Assembly: GCA_964019135.1 (NCBI GenBank)
Contig: OZ025256.1
Span: 4,175,249-4,239,248 of the forward strand
DNA from: Arenicola marina
Taxonomy: Eukaryota > Annelida > Polychaeta > Arenicolidae
Direction of reading: 5' to 3'
Length of the DNA: 64,000 nt
Part shown: one piece after another, positions 1-11,812 of the stretch
Layout: each line of letters starts with the position of its first letter
How positions within the stretch are numbered: the first letter of the stretch is position 1
Translations under genes and position numbers: made by a program
Notes under the pieces: generated by a model
Database searches by the model: none
Told to the model about the DNA's origin: nothing
The model's input: only the letters and a program-made list of their open reading frames with translations

Positions 1-640
1 GTTATGCCAGTTTCCACTTTTGGTATATTCGCTCTGGACTACTCTCTTCGCAATCGAAGAAGACACAGTATTGTCTGTTAACATGGGTATCTCGATGGGT
101 TGGTGGCGTTTTCATTAGATTTTCAGAAAAAAAAAAAAAAATCTATCTTGAAGTACTAAATTTGGCCAATCACCGTAATCATTTTGGAAATACTCTGTGA
201 AGATAATCAGCAATTTATATTCATCAATATATGTTCGGCTCAATTGCTAGGATGGAATCTCTTGACACTTTTTAGTGGGGCTTTTTTTTGTGTGTATTCA
301 GTTTCGGGAATGCATGGAATTTTCTTTCTCCACTTGTATAAGTAACAGTTATGTAACTTTTTTTTTCTACTGCTTTCCTCTTCATTTTTGTATATTGTGA
401 TATCTTGCTCCCCCCCCATTGCTTCATTGTGTTCTGATTGATCTGTATTATCGATGGCACAATTCTGTACACCGACCTGATCATTTACTTATCACTGTGT
501 ATTACATGTTTTGATCATTTTTATTAATTACCGTGTCTTACTGGCTGGAAGCGGAAGAAATGTCCTGCAACTACAGCTGTCAACTTGTACGCATCAGCAA
601 TCCCAGACTGTGTCGTGGAAATCTTTAACTTGTGTTTTTA
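1..640. other. No gene recognised
   Basis: AT-rich sequence with short A, T and C runs. No splice-flanked reading frame, RNA gene or repeat family shared with the rest of the window was recognised. Confidence 0.5.
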
Positions 641-960
641 GTTTACGCACCGTAATTTCACCACACGACGTAAGTCGTAATCTACCATTACGACTTTCCG
701 TACGCTGTATGTGAGATTACCGTACGGCAAATTGAGTGATGAGTACCTTAAAGTGTATTGATCTCCCGATAAGATAAGGTATATGATGAATCCTGTCCGT
801 GACAGTTGATCAGGCGTCTGCTGGGGTGAATTTGTTTGACGGTGGTACCATGTGTTTGGCCGATCATAGTGATGTCCTGTGATGTGTCCCCGTACGCACA
901 ACGTTGTGGGGTGTGGGCTACGGTCTGGCTTACCAGGCATTCCTTAGGCACTATTACACA
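640..960 (+). repeat. Left edge of duplicated unit A
   Basis: This block is closely similar to 35375-35670. Both contain the words TTTACGCACCGTA, GATAAGGTATAT and GGGCTACGGTCTGGCTTACC in the same order. It marks the upstream limit at which units A and B can still be aligned by eye. It carries no convincing coding sequence. The 960-2440 stretch that follows has no counterpart in unit B and holds nothing I can identify. Confidence 0.7.
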
Positions 961-3036
961 AAACCCGAGAGCATTTGCTGGGTTGCACCGCATATTATCT
1001 CGTATAGGCCGCACATTCCTAAATATCCGACAAAACGTTACCTTTCCAGAATCCTTATGCAATTTACTGACCTGGCGGAAAGAACATACTTGATTTATTG
1101 CCTTAACTTGCAATGGCGGGGTTTGTACTGTCCAACTTTATTCGATACGCCCCATAGGCTATACGCGATAGTATGCAACGCCGCAAAGACAGCAATAGGC
1201 CGATCCAGACTGTCAATCATTGACTGACGTCACTGTCGGTTTTATCTAATCGTGTGGTAAAAACGGTCTTCCACATGCGTTATGTCCGACAAACAAGTCA
1301 GCCAAACAAAGCAACGTGCCATTGTTGTCGGTTTCAGAGATGAGTACTTTTCACTTGAACCTACCATCAGCTATGATTGTAAATTTCATACTCAGTATTA
1401 AGAAAAAAGGACTCAAGCTTAGTGTCTGCGTATGGATCGGTTTATTGTTTCCTGGCTCCAACGGCACCCAGTGATCTTAGAGACAGGCCTGGTAAAGGTC
1501 TGACTTGATAACTTGGCGTTCAAGGAAAGACAAATCTGATGAGTCTAATACCATACGTGCGCGTCTGGATACCCCAGAATAGGCAAATATCAAATCGAAC
1601 ATATTGGTCGGTTTACAAACTTTATCATGACGAAATATATTATATTTGCTGATGTAAATTTGTGATTCCGTCACAGTGATACAATAAATGATATATATAA
1701 AATATACAAAATACTTTGGTCTCTGTTTGCTTTAGTTATAATTTAGATAACTCATTACTATTTTTTGTTTTCCTTAACATAACTAGACAGGTAGTCATTG
1801 TAGTGAGCTCTGCTCTATTTATTTTGTGTGCATATAAAAAAGCTGTGTTCGAAATCCCCCTGTGGTTTCACATGACGTGCGATATCTGTGGTGGTGTGGT
1901 AGAGGAGATATCTGTTGTAAAAGGGTCTTGTAGGCATGATTAACTGATATGTCTGAATCCGGATGTGAAAGAACATACGGTTCGTAGTAAACTGGTTCGT
2001 AGTACCCGCCGCATCCGTCCCTGAAAAAAAACCCCGGATCGGCTAAACTTACATTTAAGCAGAATAATAATTTATCGCACTACGTAATTTATTCCACTTA
2101 TCTTATCTGCAAAATTATGTCTTTATATTTCTTTATGATGTCTTGACATGTCGCCACTTTTAAATGGGATATTATTTTGTAGATATCGATATTGAATGTA
2201 CCATTGATCGTAGGTCAGGATGGGGTGGGGTGGTGGGGGGGGGGGGGGCAGCAGTTTTGACGTTTCTCCTGATTGAGAACGCGCATTTCACCGATCCCCG
2301 TGATCGAAAACAAATCTGGATCTTTGCCCGGGTTCTTTTGGGCCATTAGATACTCCATACATGCGATAAATGTGATTTTAGCACTGCCTAATAGATAGTC
2401 CATACTTTCGACCAACGTCTTATTTCGTGTATTAAATGATACCTGGTAGGCCTACGTCGTGGTCCATATTTTCGATCGACTTCAGCTAAACAGTGTCCCG
2501 GAGTCCGGAATCCCCCCCCCCCCCCGCATTTTGAGGATTTTAGCTGTTTCTTGATGCAACGTTTTTGCCTTGTGAGGCGTAGATCCCCTCCCCCCCCCCA
2601 CCCCCCTACCTGGTCGTCAATTTGGTGGGCCCTCGGTTGCAATTTATTCAGAGCCCCCGGCCTCCCTTTTTTGCAATTCCTGGATTCGCCCCGGCAAGGC
2701 TAGCCCTGACGAATCCGGGGGAGGGGCCGGGCGGGGGGCAGCTGAACTCCCCCATCTCCACCCATCCGCTTTTGATCCTCGTCTGCCGCTGAAACTGAAG
2801 ACATCGGTGAACACATCATCTACGAGTGCAGCAGATGCGACGATACAACAAGTATACAAATCAAGTAGCGATTAATGTTCCCCAAGCCGAGCATCGAAGG
2901 GCCGCGGGCCGCCAAGCCCTACAATCCGATCCCACCCCCGGCGGAAGGCCCTCCAGGGGAGAGGAGCGGCAGCTGGAGCCAGACAGCTCTCCGGATCTAG
3001 GCCCAAAGCCAAGTGAATCCCGCTGGGCGGGAAGCC

Positions 3037-3045
3037 TATTTATAT
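3037..3045 (+). promoter_or_regulatory. TATA box of membrane-protein gene, unit A
   Basis: CCTATTTATATCCC lies about 30 bp upstream of a GC-rich stretch that leads to a strong splice donor at 3215. The same TATA word is kept in unit B at 36248-36258. Upstream of it, unit B has lost well over 100 bp of the GC-rich DNA present in A. Assigning it to the membrane gene rests on the conserved donor and acceptor pair, not on transcript data. Confidence 0.55.
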
Positions 3046-3069
3046 CCCTTCCCGAAACAAAGTCCCGAC

Positions 3070-3214
3070 AGACGCGGCGGAGTTTCTGGCGTTCTTTCCA
3101 TCTGGCTTCCCAACTTCCTGATCGCGTGTGACCTGGTTTTGGCGGCGTTAGTTCCGTGAGTTTGGCGACTGGAGGGCTACGTACAGCTACCGTACAGAGA
3201 CTGCTTTGGTGAGG
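3070..3214 (+). other. Predicted non-coding first exon, membrane gene A
   Basis: The exon is inferred to run from about 30 bp after the TATA box to the donor GAGG|GTAAGT (intron starts 3215). It contains no ATG, as expected for 5' UTR. The matching acceptor is a pyrimidine-rich tract ending CCGTACAG at 8313, just before the CDS at 8339. Both splice sites are kept in unit B (donor at 36431, acceptor at 39465). The 5' end is approximate. Confidence 0.5.
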
Positions 3215-3485
3215 GTAAGTCTTATAGTTAGCTGGCCGTAGATGTGACTTTTACATTTTTTAAACATCAATAACGTTGTGTTTATAAACTAAAGATTGCT
3301 GCGCTTACATGAAGCTTGTGGTTCATGTACAGCATACGTAAATACTGTTTTATGGGATAACTGATGAAAATGTGTGCGCAAATGTAGGGGGGGGGGGGGG
3401 GGGGGCATGTCTTTTTATACAGTTTCATCGTTATCGATGATTAGTTTTTAATACTCCACCCGTAGCCTATAGGCTGTACATCTGT

Positions 3486-3524
3486 AGAGACCTAGCCTAC
3501 ATTTATTATGTAGGCTAGGTCTCT
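3486..3524. repeat. Perfect 17-bp inverted repeat, 5-bp loop
   Basis: AGAGACCTAGCCTACAT is followed by TTATT and then the exact reverse complement. It lies in the intron of membrane gene A. The matching place in unit B (about 37425-37455) lacks 15 bp of the left arm and has a mutated right arm, so the palindrome exists in only one of the two copies. Confidence 0.85.
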
Positions 3525-4865
3525 AGGTTGGGTCAGTAGGCTGGGCTAACTTGTAGGTTGCTTAGAAACGGATAAAAATGCGACGTATATATAAACACGA
3601 GTAAGTGTGTTTTCGCCATGCACTCAGTCATAGTAAGCGGCGGTGGTGATGGGGGGGGGGGGGGGGGGGGGGCGGCTGGGGCGGGGCGTGGCAGACCCTA
3701 TCATAACGCAGCCGTACGTTACCTATCCAGTCACGAGGGCGGATTCTGCAGCTCAAGTTGTGACGGCTTCCAAACACGTGCCATTTGACACCTTTTTTTT
3801 CATAGAAGCGTGGAAATCGCACGGCGCGGGGAAGAGAAGGGTGGGGTGGGGTGGGGGGGGGTCATGTTATCATGTCCAGGGGTAAGATTACGATGTCGAC
3901 ATCGAGTGGGGGAGAGAGGGGGGGGGGGGGGGGAGGTCAAGGGATCTAGGATAGGTAGTCAACAGCAGGATTTTGCCGGGGGAGAGCACATCACACACTT
4001 TACTTAGATCTCTCCATTGATCACGATCTCTGTCAATATCCTGCATCGGCCCGTGGTACTCCGGTAGCGAAACGGGAAGTTCAGCTTTCCAGGCTCATAG
4101 ACTGAACAGAGAATTAGAGGATTTTCTGCGCAAAGAGAAAACACTGACACTTTTGTCTTTTAAATATGATCAGTTATTAATAACGACGAGCATCAAACGT
4201 CAAACGTCTACAATTGGAATCGTGGCTTATACATGGGACCAAATTTAATATCTTGTGAGGTAACATGTATACTTTTCGCTAATGATCCGCCCATGTCTAC
4301 TGAGTAAATTGGACACAATCACTATCCGTTATGGCTGTGATTTTGGATTACGATGAGATATCGGGAGTATTAAAGTTAATCGCAGCAATATTTTCCCCGA
4401 GACTAATGTTTGGAATCAAAAAGATGTATTTAGAGTTGTTGTTTATTAATGGCGGCGCCTGAAGGAGAGGGGGGTGGGGGGGGGGGTGTTGGAGGTACAA
4501 AAGCGTTATATGAGCAGCTTTCACACGAACTATATTTAATAGTTTACCATGGGGGCGGGTCGTTCGTGGGGGTGGGGTGGGGACAGGTGTGTGTGTTGAG
4601 GGTTGGGAGGGGGGGGGGGGGGGGCAGACCAACCATGCACGCTCGTTTCGTATGTCACAACTTGCATGTGATGCCGGTTAAAGTTGCCGGTTCGGCTTTC
4701 TTTTTGCTAGTTTGTATAGTAAGTAGCTAGCTATTTTCAAATCCGTTTAAATATGCTATTTCCTCGTTCTGGAAGGTGGAGTGGTTTTAACAAACCGCAA
4801 AATTTCCGACTGAGCAGTTTCCCGGCTGAGAGAACGCGGATGAGCACTACTGAACAAAAACCACC

Positions 4866-5035
4866 ATCAAATGTATAACCACCCTGAAGCATAACCACCT
4901 TGAAGTATAACCACCCTGAAGTATAACCACCCTGAAGCATCACCACCCTGAGTATCATCACCGTGAGGAATAACCACCCCCTAAACTTGAATATCATCAC
5001 CCTGAAGTATCATCACCCTGAAGTATATCTATCCT
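4866..5035 (+). repeat. 16-bp minisatellite, unit A
   Basis: About eleven imperfect copies of a unit like TATAACCACCCTGAAG lie in tandem in the intron of membrane gene A. The orthologous array in unit B (38636-38745) has only about seven copies, so it has changed length since the duplication. Confidence 0.8.
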
Positions 5036-5230
5036 CAAGTACAATAGAAATGGTTCGCTTTGTTGTGATTCTTCCCCCTAATAATATCAATATGTTATCC
5101 CAGTCAGTGACGTCGTAGCCAGCCTCAAAATAAAGTGAACGCAGACTGTCATGGTGATTAATATGTCAAACATAATATGGATAGGTGCTACCTAAACTGA
5201 ACGCGAGCATAAATATATTAATTAAATAAA

Positions 5231-5345
5231 TCCCACATTGGCTTGCCATAATGCGTCTCTTTGGCGGGATGACGTAAACCGTGCACGTGCTTTAGGCATA
5301 CCATTCGGTTGCTTAGGAACTCCCATTGTGACGTCATTTTTATCA
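5231..5345 (+). repeat. Dispersed repeat with GGCGGGATGACGTA core
   Basis: About 115 bp running from GGCTTGCCATAA to TGTGACGTCA. Related copies are at about 7715-7835 and, as the unit B counterpart, 38941-39060. The copy at 7715 belongs to a second, tandem version of this region found only in unit A. That version is split by the TTAA element at 5665-7660. No coding potential. Confidence 0.7.
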
Positions 5346-5664
5346 CATATTGATGTCACAACTACTTAGTAATTCAGCCGCGACAAAGTCTCGAATTCTG
5401 TTTAAAAACGTTAAATTATATAGATCTATGTCTTACAGTAATCAATCTTCGACGGAAAAAAACACGCATGCGTACGTAACATGCGACCACTTCCGCTTTC
5501 CTCAGTGGAGGTCGACTTCCGGTGGATTTCACCAGCTCATAATAGTATGCGAATCAGATACGATTTTATCATTTTTTTTACGTGTTTGTTATCTAAAGAG
5601 ATCGCTTGCGCTCGCTAATGTGGATAGGTGCTACCTATGTGAAATCCGAGCGTATATTTATTAA

Positions 5665-7660
5665 AGTCCACCTCTTATGTCCTATGTTACTTTGCATATA
5701 TTTGATCCATTTGCATTATATTAACGAAATTCCATACGCACTGAATTTATTTGCCACCAATATTACCAATATTAGCCATTTTATCACAGACCTACCCAAA
5801 AAAGTAGAAGATAGACAGGGGCAAGTATTTCATTGATTCGTGACGTCACAAGATGAACCGGTTTCGTTGCGCAATACGGTAAACGCGACTTTTGAACATG
5901 GTGTCTATAGGAGGGCCATCGTCCTTCCGCATCGATCGGGATGCAGCTATGCCAGCACGATTATTTGGAATTAATCATAGTGAGGGTGAAGAAGAACAAG
6001 TGGAGGTATTCGGGCAACCGGAGCATGTGTTCTGCCGCCGTACGTTACGCTTCGAGCCATCTCGACTGGAGATTGCTAAAGAACTGTAAAAGTTGAAAAC
6101 CTCAAAACGCCCTTCGCAAAACAGTAGTGCGAACGCCTCATTGATAAAAAGTGATGCTTATTATATCATGGGATCTAGATCAAAAACCTGCAAATATGTC
6201 TTGTAATCAAATAAAATATTAATTGGGCGACCAGCAGACAAATTGGTGAAAGCTACTTAGTTATTTGTCCCAACCGGACACAATAACGTTCGGGTTTCCA
6301 CAAATATTACTATAAAAAGTACTTGATGAATCATATGACTGGATTAGTGCGCTGCGTGCTTTTTAGGCTAGGCCGATAAATGCCGCCCTCCCACCCTTCT
6401 GATGTGCATAAAGAACTTCTTTTACTACATACATTTAACCCTGGATCTAGATTGTATGTCTACGATTGGACGGACATCCCCGAGACGACCCGTCCGCTAC
6501 TGTAGCCTAGCCCACCCTTTCCATTTTGGGGAAGAAACGTAGCCCGTAGGCTGGCAACACACTGGCAGTGGCAGTGGTAGTCCCATATGAGACAGTTGTT
6601 GCTACACACAACAGTCTCATGTCCTCATGTACAAAATTAGGGTGTAAGATTAGCTTTTGTGGGCGACTAAGTGTTGTTAACCGCACGATCCATCAAACCC
6701 TGGTAATTTTGTACTCTGATACCTAAACTTCATATTTACCACAAAACCCACATGCATATGAACTCACAAAGTATCGCATTACTATCAAGTCGGTTGAAAT
6801 GAGACTTTCTTGTTGTTTACCGCGGCATTTCGTGTTTGGTCATTCTTCACCAGCGGCTTTCGCCAGGTGGCGTTTCGCTGTGTCAATGGCTGCGTGTATG
6901 AAGCGCCACCAAGCGAATGGTGCGGTTTTAACGACATGCACGCATGCGCAGTTTCTCCACTGGGTGGGCAAGACGGCGGACAGAACTGAGTTGTTCGCTG
7001 CTTCGAAAAATCAACAGACGATATCGTCGTAATCACGGAGACTTCAACCAAAATAACAAGATAAGTTGTAAGATGCATACTTTTAGAAACTATTGCCATA
7101 CCCCAAAAAGTTCTCGCCATCAGCACCGCTTCTCGCCACGCGTGTTTGTAAAATGCCGTACAGGATTTGATAGACTGGACATGTGGCGTTGTTTCCCAAC
7201 AACGTCACATGGGGCTATGGCAGTGGCTACTGAATCTGTTTGTTTTCAGTAACAGTCTGTGAGTCATTGTCACGAATGTTGCTCTAACCAACAAGACCAC
7301 ACCTCTAATGTCATAGATCTAGGTCTATCTAGATCTACATGTGGCAAATATTCATCATGAGATAATGTTAACCGAAATAAACATCTAAGTTAGAGCTTCC
7401 CTGTTGCAGGTCTACATTCATTCAAACACCGCGGGCAGTCGAATTCGGTTCATCTTGTGACGTCACAAATCTCTACTCTGGGCGGGGGTTTGGAAATGGA
7501 TCGTTCGCTGCTTGAGATTATTTCGGTGACTTTAGATATTAATATTAATGGCATAAGAAACATTGTAAAATAATTGCATCTGATAAATGGCTTTAGTAAC
7601 CACTGGGAAATGTATATTTGGAAGTGGTTTAGTAACAAATACCCCCCCAAGAGATAGACT
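5665..7660 (+). mobile_element. Non-autonomous TTAA DNA transposon, copy 1
   Basis: The element starts AGTCCACCTCTTATG and ends CCAAGAGATAGACT, imperfect terminal inverted repeats. It is flanked on both sides by TTAA (5661-5664 and 7661-7664). It belongs to the same family as the reverse-oriented copy at 28885-30372, and a right-end fragment lies at 52677-52800. No transposase was found. About 650 bp near 6585-7230 is absent from the second copy and may be a nested insertion or an internal deletion there. TTAA targets are typical of piggyBac-like elements, but the terminal bases differ from the usual CCC start, so the superfamily is uncertain. It lies inside the intron of membrane gene A and is missing from unit B. 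Confidence 0.8.
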
Positions 7661-8172
7661 TTAATTCAGATATTCCTAGCGGATACATCTAGATTAGTAT
7701 TCAAAATTAATCTCACTTCGGCTTGCCATAAAGAATATCTTTGGCGGGATGACGTATTCCATGCACGTGCTTGTGGCATATCATTCGGTTGCTTAGGAAC
7801 TCCCATTGTGACGTCATGTTTATAACATTTTGACGTCACTAGGACAGCAGCCGATGGGCGGTCACCAAGAGCGCTCTGCTTGGCAACAGACGTTTAGCGC
7901 GTCGCTTATAAATGAACTTTAATTTGAAGTATACATCCAATGTTAACATTGAATAATTTATTGGTTAATTTTTGGGGCAGCTGATTTAATTATTAAAGAC
8001 ATGACATAATAGGTTCCGTCCTTTCTTTGCTAGAATATACTTACGTACGGCTGATATTTACTCCGAATCCGAAAACGTCTCATGGGGGCTGTTACGCGAA
8101 ATGGAAGTCGTAAGCCTATCCTTGAAATGGACTTTGAATATGCATGCATGTTATCTTACGCTCGCTATAATG

Positions 8173-8259
8173 CAGGGGCGGATCTAGGGGGGGGGGGGGG
8201 GGTAAGGGATTGGGGGCAACACCCTCCCCCAAGTTTGTAAATTCCTTGATTCGCCCCTG
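8173..8259. mobile_element. 87-bp MITE in intron of membrane gene A
   Basis: The ends CAGGGGCGGATCTAGG and CCTTGATTCGCCCCTG are imperfect inverted repeats. A 5-bp direct repeat, TAATG, flanks them. The interior is mostly a poly-G run. Unit B has the same insertion at 39333-39410 with the same flanks, so it predates the duplication. Confidence 0.65.
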
Positions 8260-8338
8260 TAATGCACCGATATAGTCCACTGCTTTAGTTATTCTACTTT
8301 TATTCCCGTACAGTGGCCTTCGGCGTATGATGTGAACA

Positions 8339-9337
8339 ATGGCGAACAAAACCAAAAGACAAGGACACAAACAGAGCATGAAACCGATCACACCGCCCGC
8401 CGAGAAAGGAAAAACGCAGAATGACAAGGCGGATCCAGTAAAGGGTGATCTCGCTGAAGTCTCGGTGGGACGAGACTTTGACTCGGCGGCGCAAGGCTCC
8501 GTGTTTCTCGGGTCAGACGGTGTGACTTATGAAACCCGTTATCGCATCGACCAGAGACAGCCACATTGGGAGTTGAATCGCGCCGCCATCGGTGGAGAGT
8601 GCTCCCCTTGCTGCTTGGAAGAAAACCGGAAGCCGCTGGGAAGCGCCATCTGGTGGTTCGTCACCAGCGAGTCTTTCTTGCTGGTTTTACACGTGGTAGT
8701 CATCACCATGGGAGCGGTGAAGGGGACGCTGGTGCTTGAAGCCAACGCTAAGACCCTTCATCTCGCATTATCCTCCATAGAAACCTTCTTCACTCTCCTT
8801 AATCTCGTGCTTCGCGGAGCGGCCGCTTGGGGGCGTTTTCAAGACTCGCTGAAATCGCCGCGTCGCGTCGCGTGTTTGCGAGACGACGTTCACGACGCGG
8901 CGACGGCTGAACTTCGCGTCTGGTTGACGGCGCTGTTGGCTTTCTGCGGCATCCTGGTCTGCGTGGTCATCACGTGTTTCATCGTCTTCTTCCTGCTGGC
9001 TTCCCTCGCCTGGACCATCCTCAGCAACAACACGTGCCTCGTCCTCATGATGGTGACGTCACACCTTCTCCAGAGTCGCCAGCGCGACGCCACCTGGCGA
9101 GTGACGGCCGACCGCCAGAGGGCGGTACTGTGCGAGGCGGTCTTGTTGATGGACGAGTCGGTGAGGGCCCACAGGGATGGCTTGTGGCCCGCCCACTGGC
9201 AGCGACTGCGGCAGTTCGTGGGCGCTCTGCTGGCCACCCCCGGCTTTCAGCAGCCAGAGTACATATCACTGGGAGACCGCAAGGCCGGGCCGAACGGTGA
9301 CGTTGGCACGACAACGGCAATAGAAAACTTCGTGTGA
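8339..9337 (+). CDS. Predicted multi-pass membrane protein, unit A (intact)
   Basis: This is a single coding exon of 332 residues. It starts at ATG in the context ACAATGG, 25 bp after a strong acceptor (CCGTACAG at 8313), so the whole 5' intron lies in the UTR. Residues 1-100 are hydrophilic and Lys/Asp-rich, with a Cys cluster (CSPCC, about 88-92). Hydrophobic segments lie at about 103-133, 139-164, 193-226 and 230-245, suggesting about four membrane passes. The C-terminal 85 residues are polar and rich in Arg. The CDS is GC-rich compared with the AT-rich flanks. I do not recognise the family and assign no function. The paralogue at 39491-40482 is about 95% identical in DNA but frameshifted. 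Several AATAAA words follow from 9810 on and could serve polyadenylation. Confidence 0.85.
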   Translation: MANKTKRQGHKQSMKPITPPAEKGKTQNDKADPVKGDLAEVSVGRDFDSAAQGSVFLGSDGVTYETRYRIDQRQPHWELNRAAIGGECSPCCLEENRKPLGSAIWWFVTSESFLLVLHVVVITMGAVKGTLVLEANAKTLHLALSSIETFFTLLNLVLRGAAAWGRFQDSLKSPRRVACLRDDVHDAATAELRVWLTALLAFCGILVCVVITCFIVFFLLASLAWTILSNNTCLVLMMVTSHLLQSRQRDATWRVTADRQRAVLCEAVLLMDESVRAHRDGLWPAHWQRLRQFVGALLATPGFQQPEYISLGDRKAGPNGDVGTTTAIENFV

Positions 9338-9809
9338 CAGATTACAAAAAAAAATGACAATGCGTCCGCTTTTAAAATTATTCGTTGTTTCTCGCCAAAA
9401 TACTATCTGGATCTTAAATTGTAAGTCTTAGATGATATGGCCTGATTAGTGTAAGAATGACCTATTCATGTCACTCTAATTCATTGCCTGCAGCCGGCAC
9501 AATATCATTAAAACTGTTCAGTAAAACAGTGGAATACCCATAAATCTGTGACACTTCCAACTAACGATCAGCAATACATACATTCACTGCCATATTTACC
9601 ATTCCATTTGAAGCAAATGTCACCGTTTTATTACATGCGAATTTTAATATTTCAAATCAGTGTTCTTTGCGAATTGCAATTACTCTAATTGGCGACAAAT
9701 ATCTGTAAATGACCTTATAAATAACGGCCTATAAATAACTTTAAAGTATGCTGAGCATACCATATACCGCGACATGTATATTTATACATTGACTTCGCTA
9801 CAATTGATC

Positions 9810-9930
9810 AATAAATATATGAGCATGTTGTATAATAAATATGTAAGCATGTTGTATAATAAATATGTAAGCACGTTGTATAATAAATATGCAAGCATGT
9901 TGTATAATAAATATGTAAGCATACATGTTG
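9810..9930 (+). repeat. 24-bp minisatellite carrying AATAAA
   Basis: About five copies of a unit like GCATGTTGTATAATAAATAT. Most copies contain AATAAA, the metazoan polyadenylation word, and they lie about 480 bp after the stop codon of membrane gene A. Unit B keeps the array at about 40940-41060. Confidence 0.8.
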
Positions 9931-10300
9931 TATTAAAGTCGTTCTATGTGATGTGTATAATCAGGGCTGTTGATTACTTTTTTAAATTTTGATATGGAAT
10001 GATCGCTTCATTTAAACAATAAAATTACCGGCGGAACTGCCCACATCACTGTCTACATTTTGACTTGATTCAGTCTCCATATTATCCTCGTCACTTTCTC
10101 ACTTTGGATTCTTCGTAGTTCCGTAGTGGCGAATACCGGGGGGGGGGGGGGGGGGGTGCTGCTGGTGAGGTTGTGCAGAAAGAATAGTGACTGTGCCTCC
10201 TTCTTGAGAGAAAGGGCGGGGGGGGGGGGCCGTTTGTCTATTTTTCCAGCGAAAGGAATAAAAGTGACAATTTATAACATACTTTTGCCCTATCCTGAGG

Positions 10301-10369
10301 GTCAAAGCGGGATCTGAATGGTCAACTGGAAGATCTGAGGGGTCAAACTGGATCTCCCAGACTCCAGCT
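10301..10369 (+). repeat. 69-bp dispersed repeat, first copy
   Basis: It runs from GTCAAAGCGGGATCTGAATG to CTCCCAGACTCCAGCT and matches 14213-14280 over its full length with few changes. The second copy sits directly before the 35-bp minisatellite of ankyrin gene A. Confidence 0.75.
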
Positions 10370-10708
10370 CAAGGAATGGATTAAAAGCACTGCCGGGTAT
10401 TCTTCGCTACCCATGTCCAGGGGTCTGGAAGGGGTAAATGGCGAGACGCGACAGTCATCTTTAAAAATCGACATTCGACATTGACCCCCAAATTCCGAAA
10501 TTGAGGATCTGAAAAGGTAACATCGACACAGATGAGGGAATTTTAGAAAAAAAAACGGCACTGAAATTAGCCGAAAAGCGACTAGGAACGTCGACCTTGG
10601 ACACATTAAAAATCGACACTGGATCGAATGCCGAGGCCGGTCGAGACGTGAATCCGGTCCGGTGTAACACTGTGATAATACACTGTCGGGCCATGTTTCT
10701 TTCATGCC

Positions 10709-10790
10709 ACTAACCCTAACCAGAAACCTAATACTAACCCAAACTCTAACCCTGCCCCTAGCCTTATCCCAACCTAACCATAAACCTAAC
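10709..10790 (-). repeat. Degenerate telomere-like CTAACC repeat
   Basis: Several CTAACCCTAACC-type words are broken by substitutions. A short opposite-strand counterpart, TTAGGGTTAGGGTTAGG, is at 14190-14206. These are interstitial and too short and degenerate to be a telomere. Confidence 0.6.
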
Positions 10791-11741
10791 ATACAATCGC
10801 TACTTACATAGCAACTGCATTGACTGCGCATGCGCACACGTCAGCCGGACACTTTATCACGACGGACAGGTTATGCTCCGGCGGACATGCTACATCGGCT
10901 CACAGCATGCAGTGAGACCCTCCAAACACTCAGGAATGTCAGTGTCTACTAAAGTTGCCTTTAACCAACAATTTTTTTCTCAATGACCACAAAATAGCGC
11001 ACTTTCACCTGCAAACACAAACTACGTGACTCGTTCAACGCGTGAAATCTAATGGGAGACACTGCTGCGGGTTCGCTGCGAAATAGCTTCCGGGTGATTT
11101 CAATAATATAACATGACCGATTTCGGGCAGATGAAAAGGGTGTGTGTGTTCTGGAGCAAGTACATGGGAAAAAGAGGGTCTTTGGGGCGAGTATATTTGA
11201 AAGAAGTGGGCTATTTCCCGCGGCATGCAACAAGGGTCGATTGACATAGAAGTCCCCTTATATTTTTTTAACTCGCTTTCCACGTTAGCTAGGATATTGT
11301 GCTGTAACATGTCAGTCTATGGACCTACTATTGTTTTTGTTTTTAGCATGAGTATTTTTATTGAGTATTGAATGAATCCTTTGACCCGGACATTTTTTGC
11401 CTACTACTCATATGATAGACCCACGTGAAAACTTGTGCACACCAGCGTTGTTGAACCCCGTGCTTTTCCCGGTATTGCATAATCGGAGAATGGGAAGATA
11501 TTATGCTGGGTATATGGAATTATGCTGACATATTTTATCTCATGAAGGGACCAATGTGGCAATAATTCCCCCCCCCCCTCCTCCCCCCCCCCCCCCCACC
11601 GCCCGCTCCATGCACGTATTAATTGACTGTGACTGTGCCGTTGCATAAACCAATCGGTCGCTTACGCCTAGATGCACAAGACTAATCTTAAAACAGTTAT
11701 GACCACTTTTATGGGAGAATGTGGTTGGGAAACAAATAATT

Positions 11742-11812
11742 GCACCCCCGGGGAATTGAACGCACGACCCCACTATCAAAAGAGAAACGCTCTACCGACT
11801 AAGCTACGCAGT
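11742..11812 (-). repeat. tRNA-like fragment (pol III boxes A and B)
   Basis: On the minus strand TAGCTTAGTCGGTAGAGCG resembles box A and CGTTCAATTCC resembles box B, with tRNA-like spacing. The would-be anticodon stem (TTTCT against TAGTG) does not pair, so this is not a working tRNA. It is probably a SINE head or a tRNA pseudogene, unrelated to the SINE family found elsewhere in the window. Confidence 0.5.

Noticed and set aside
8890..9320. Antisense open frames opposite the membrane-protein CDS
   Set aside because: They are shadows of a GC-rich coding exon, with no promoter or splice support.
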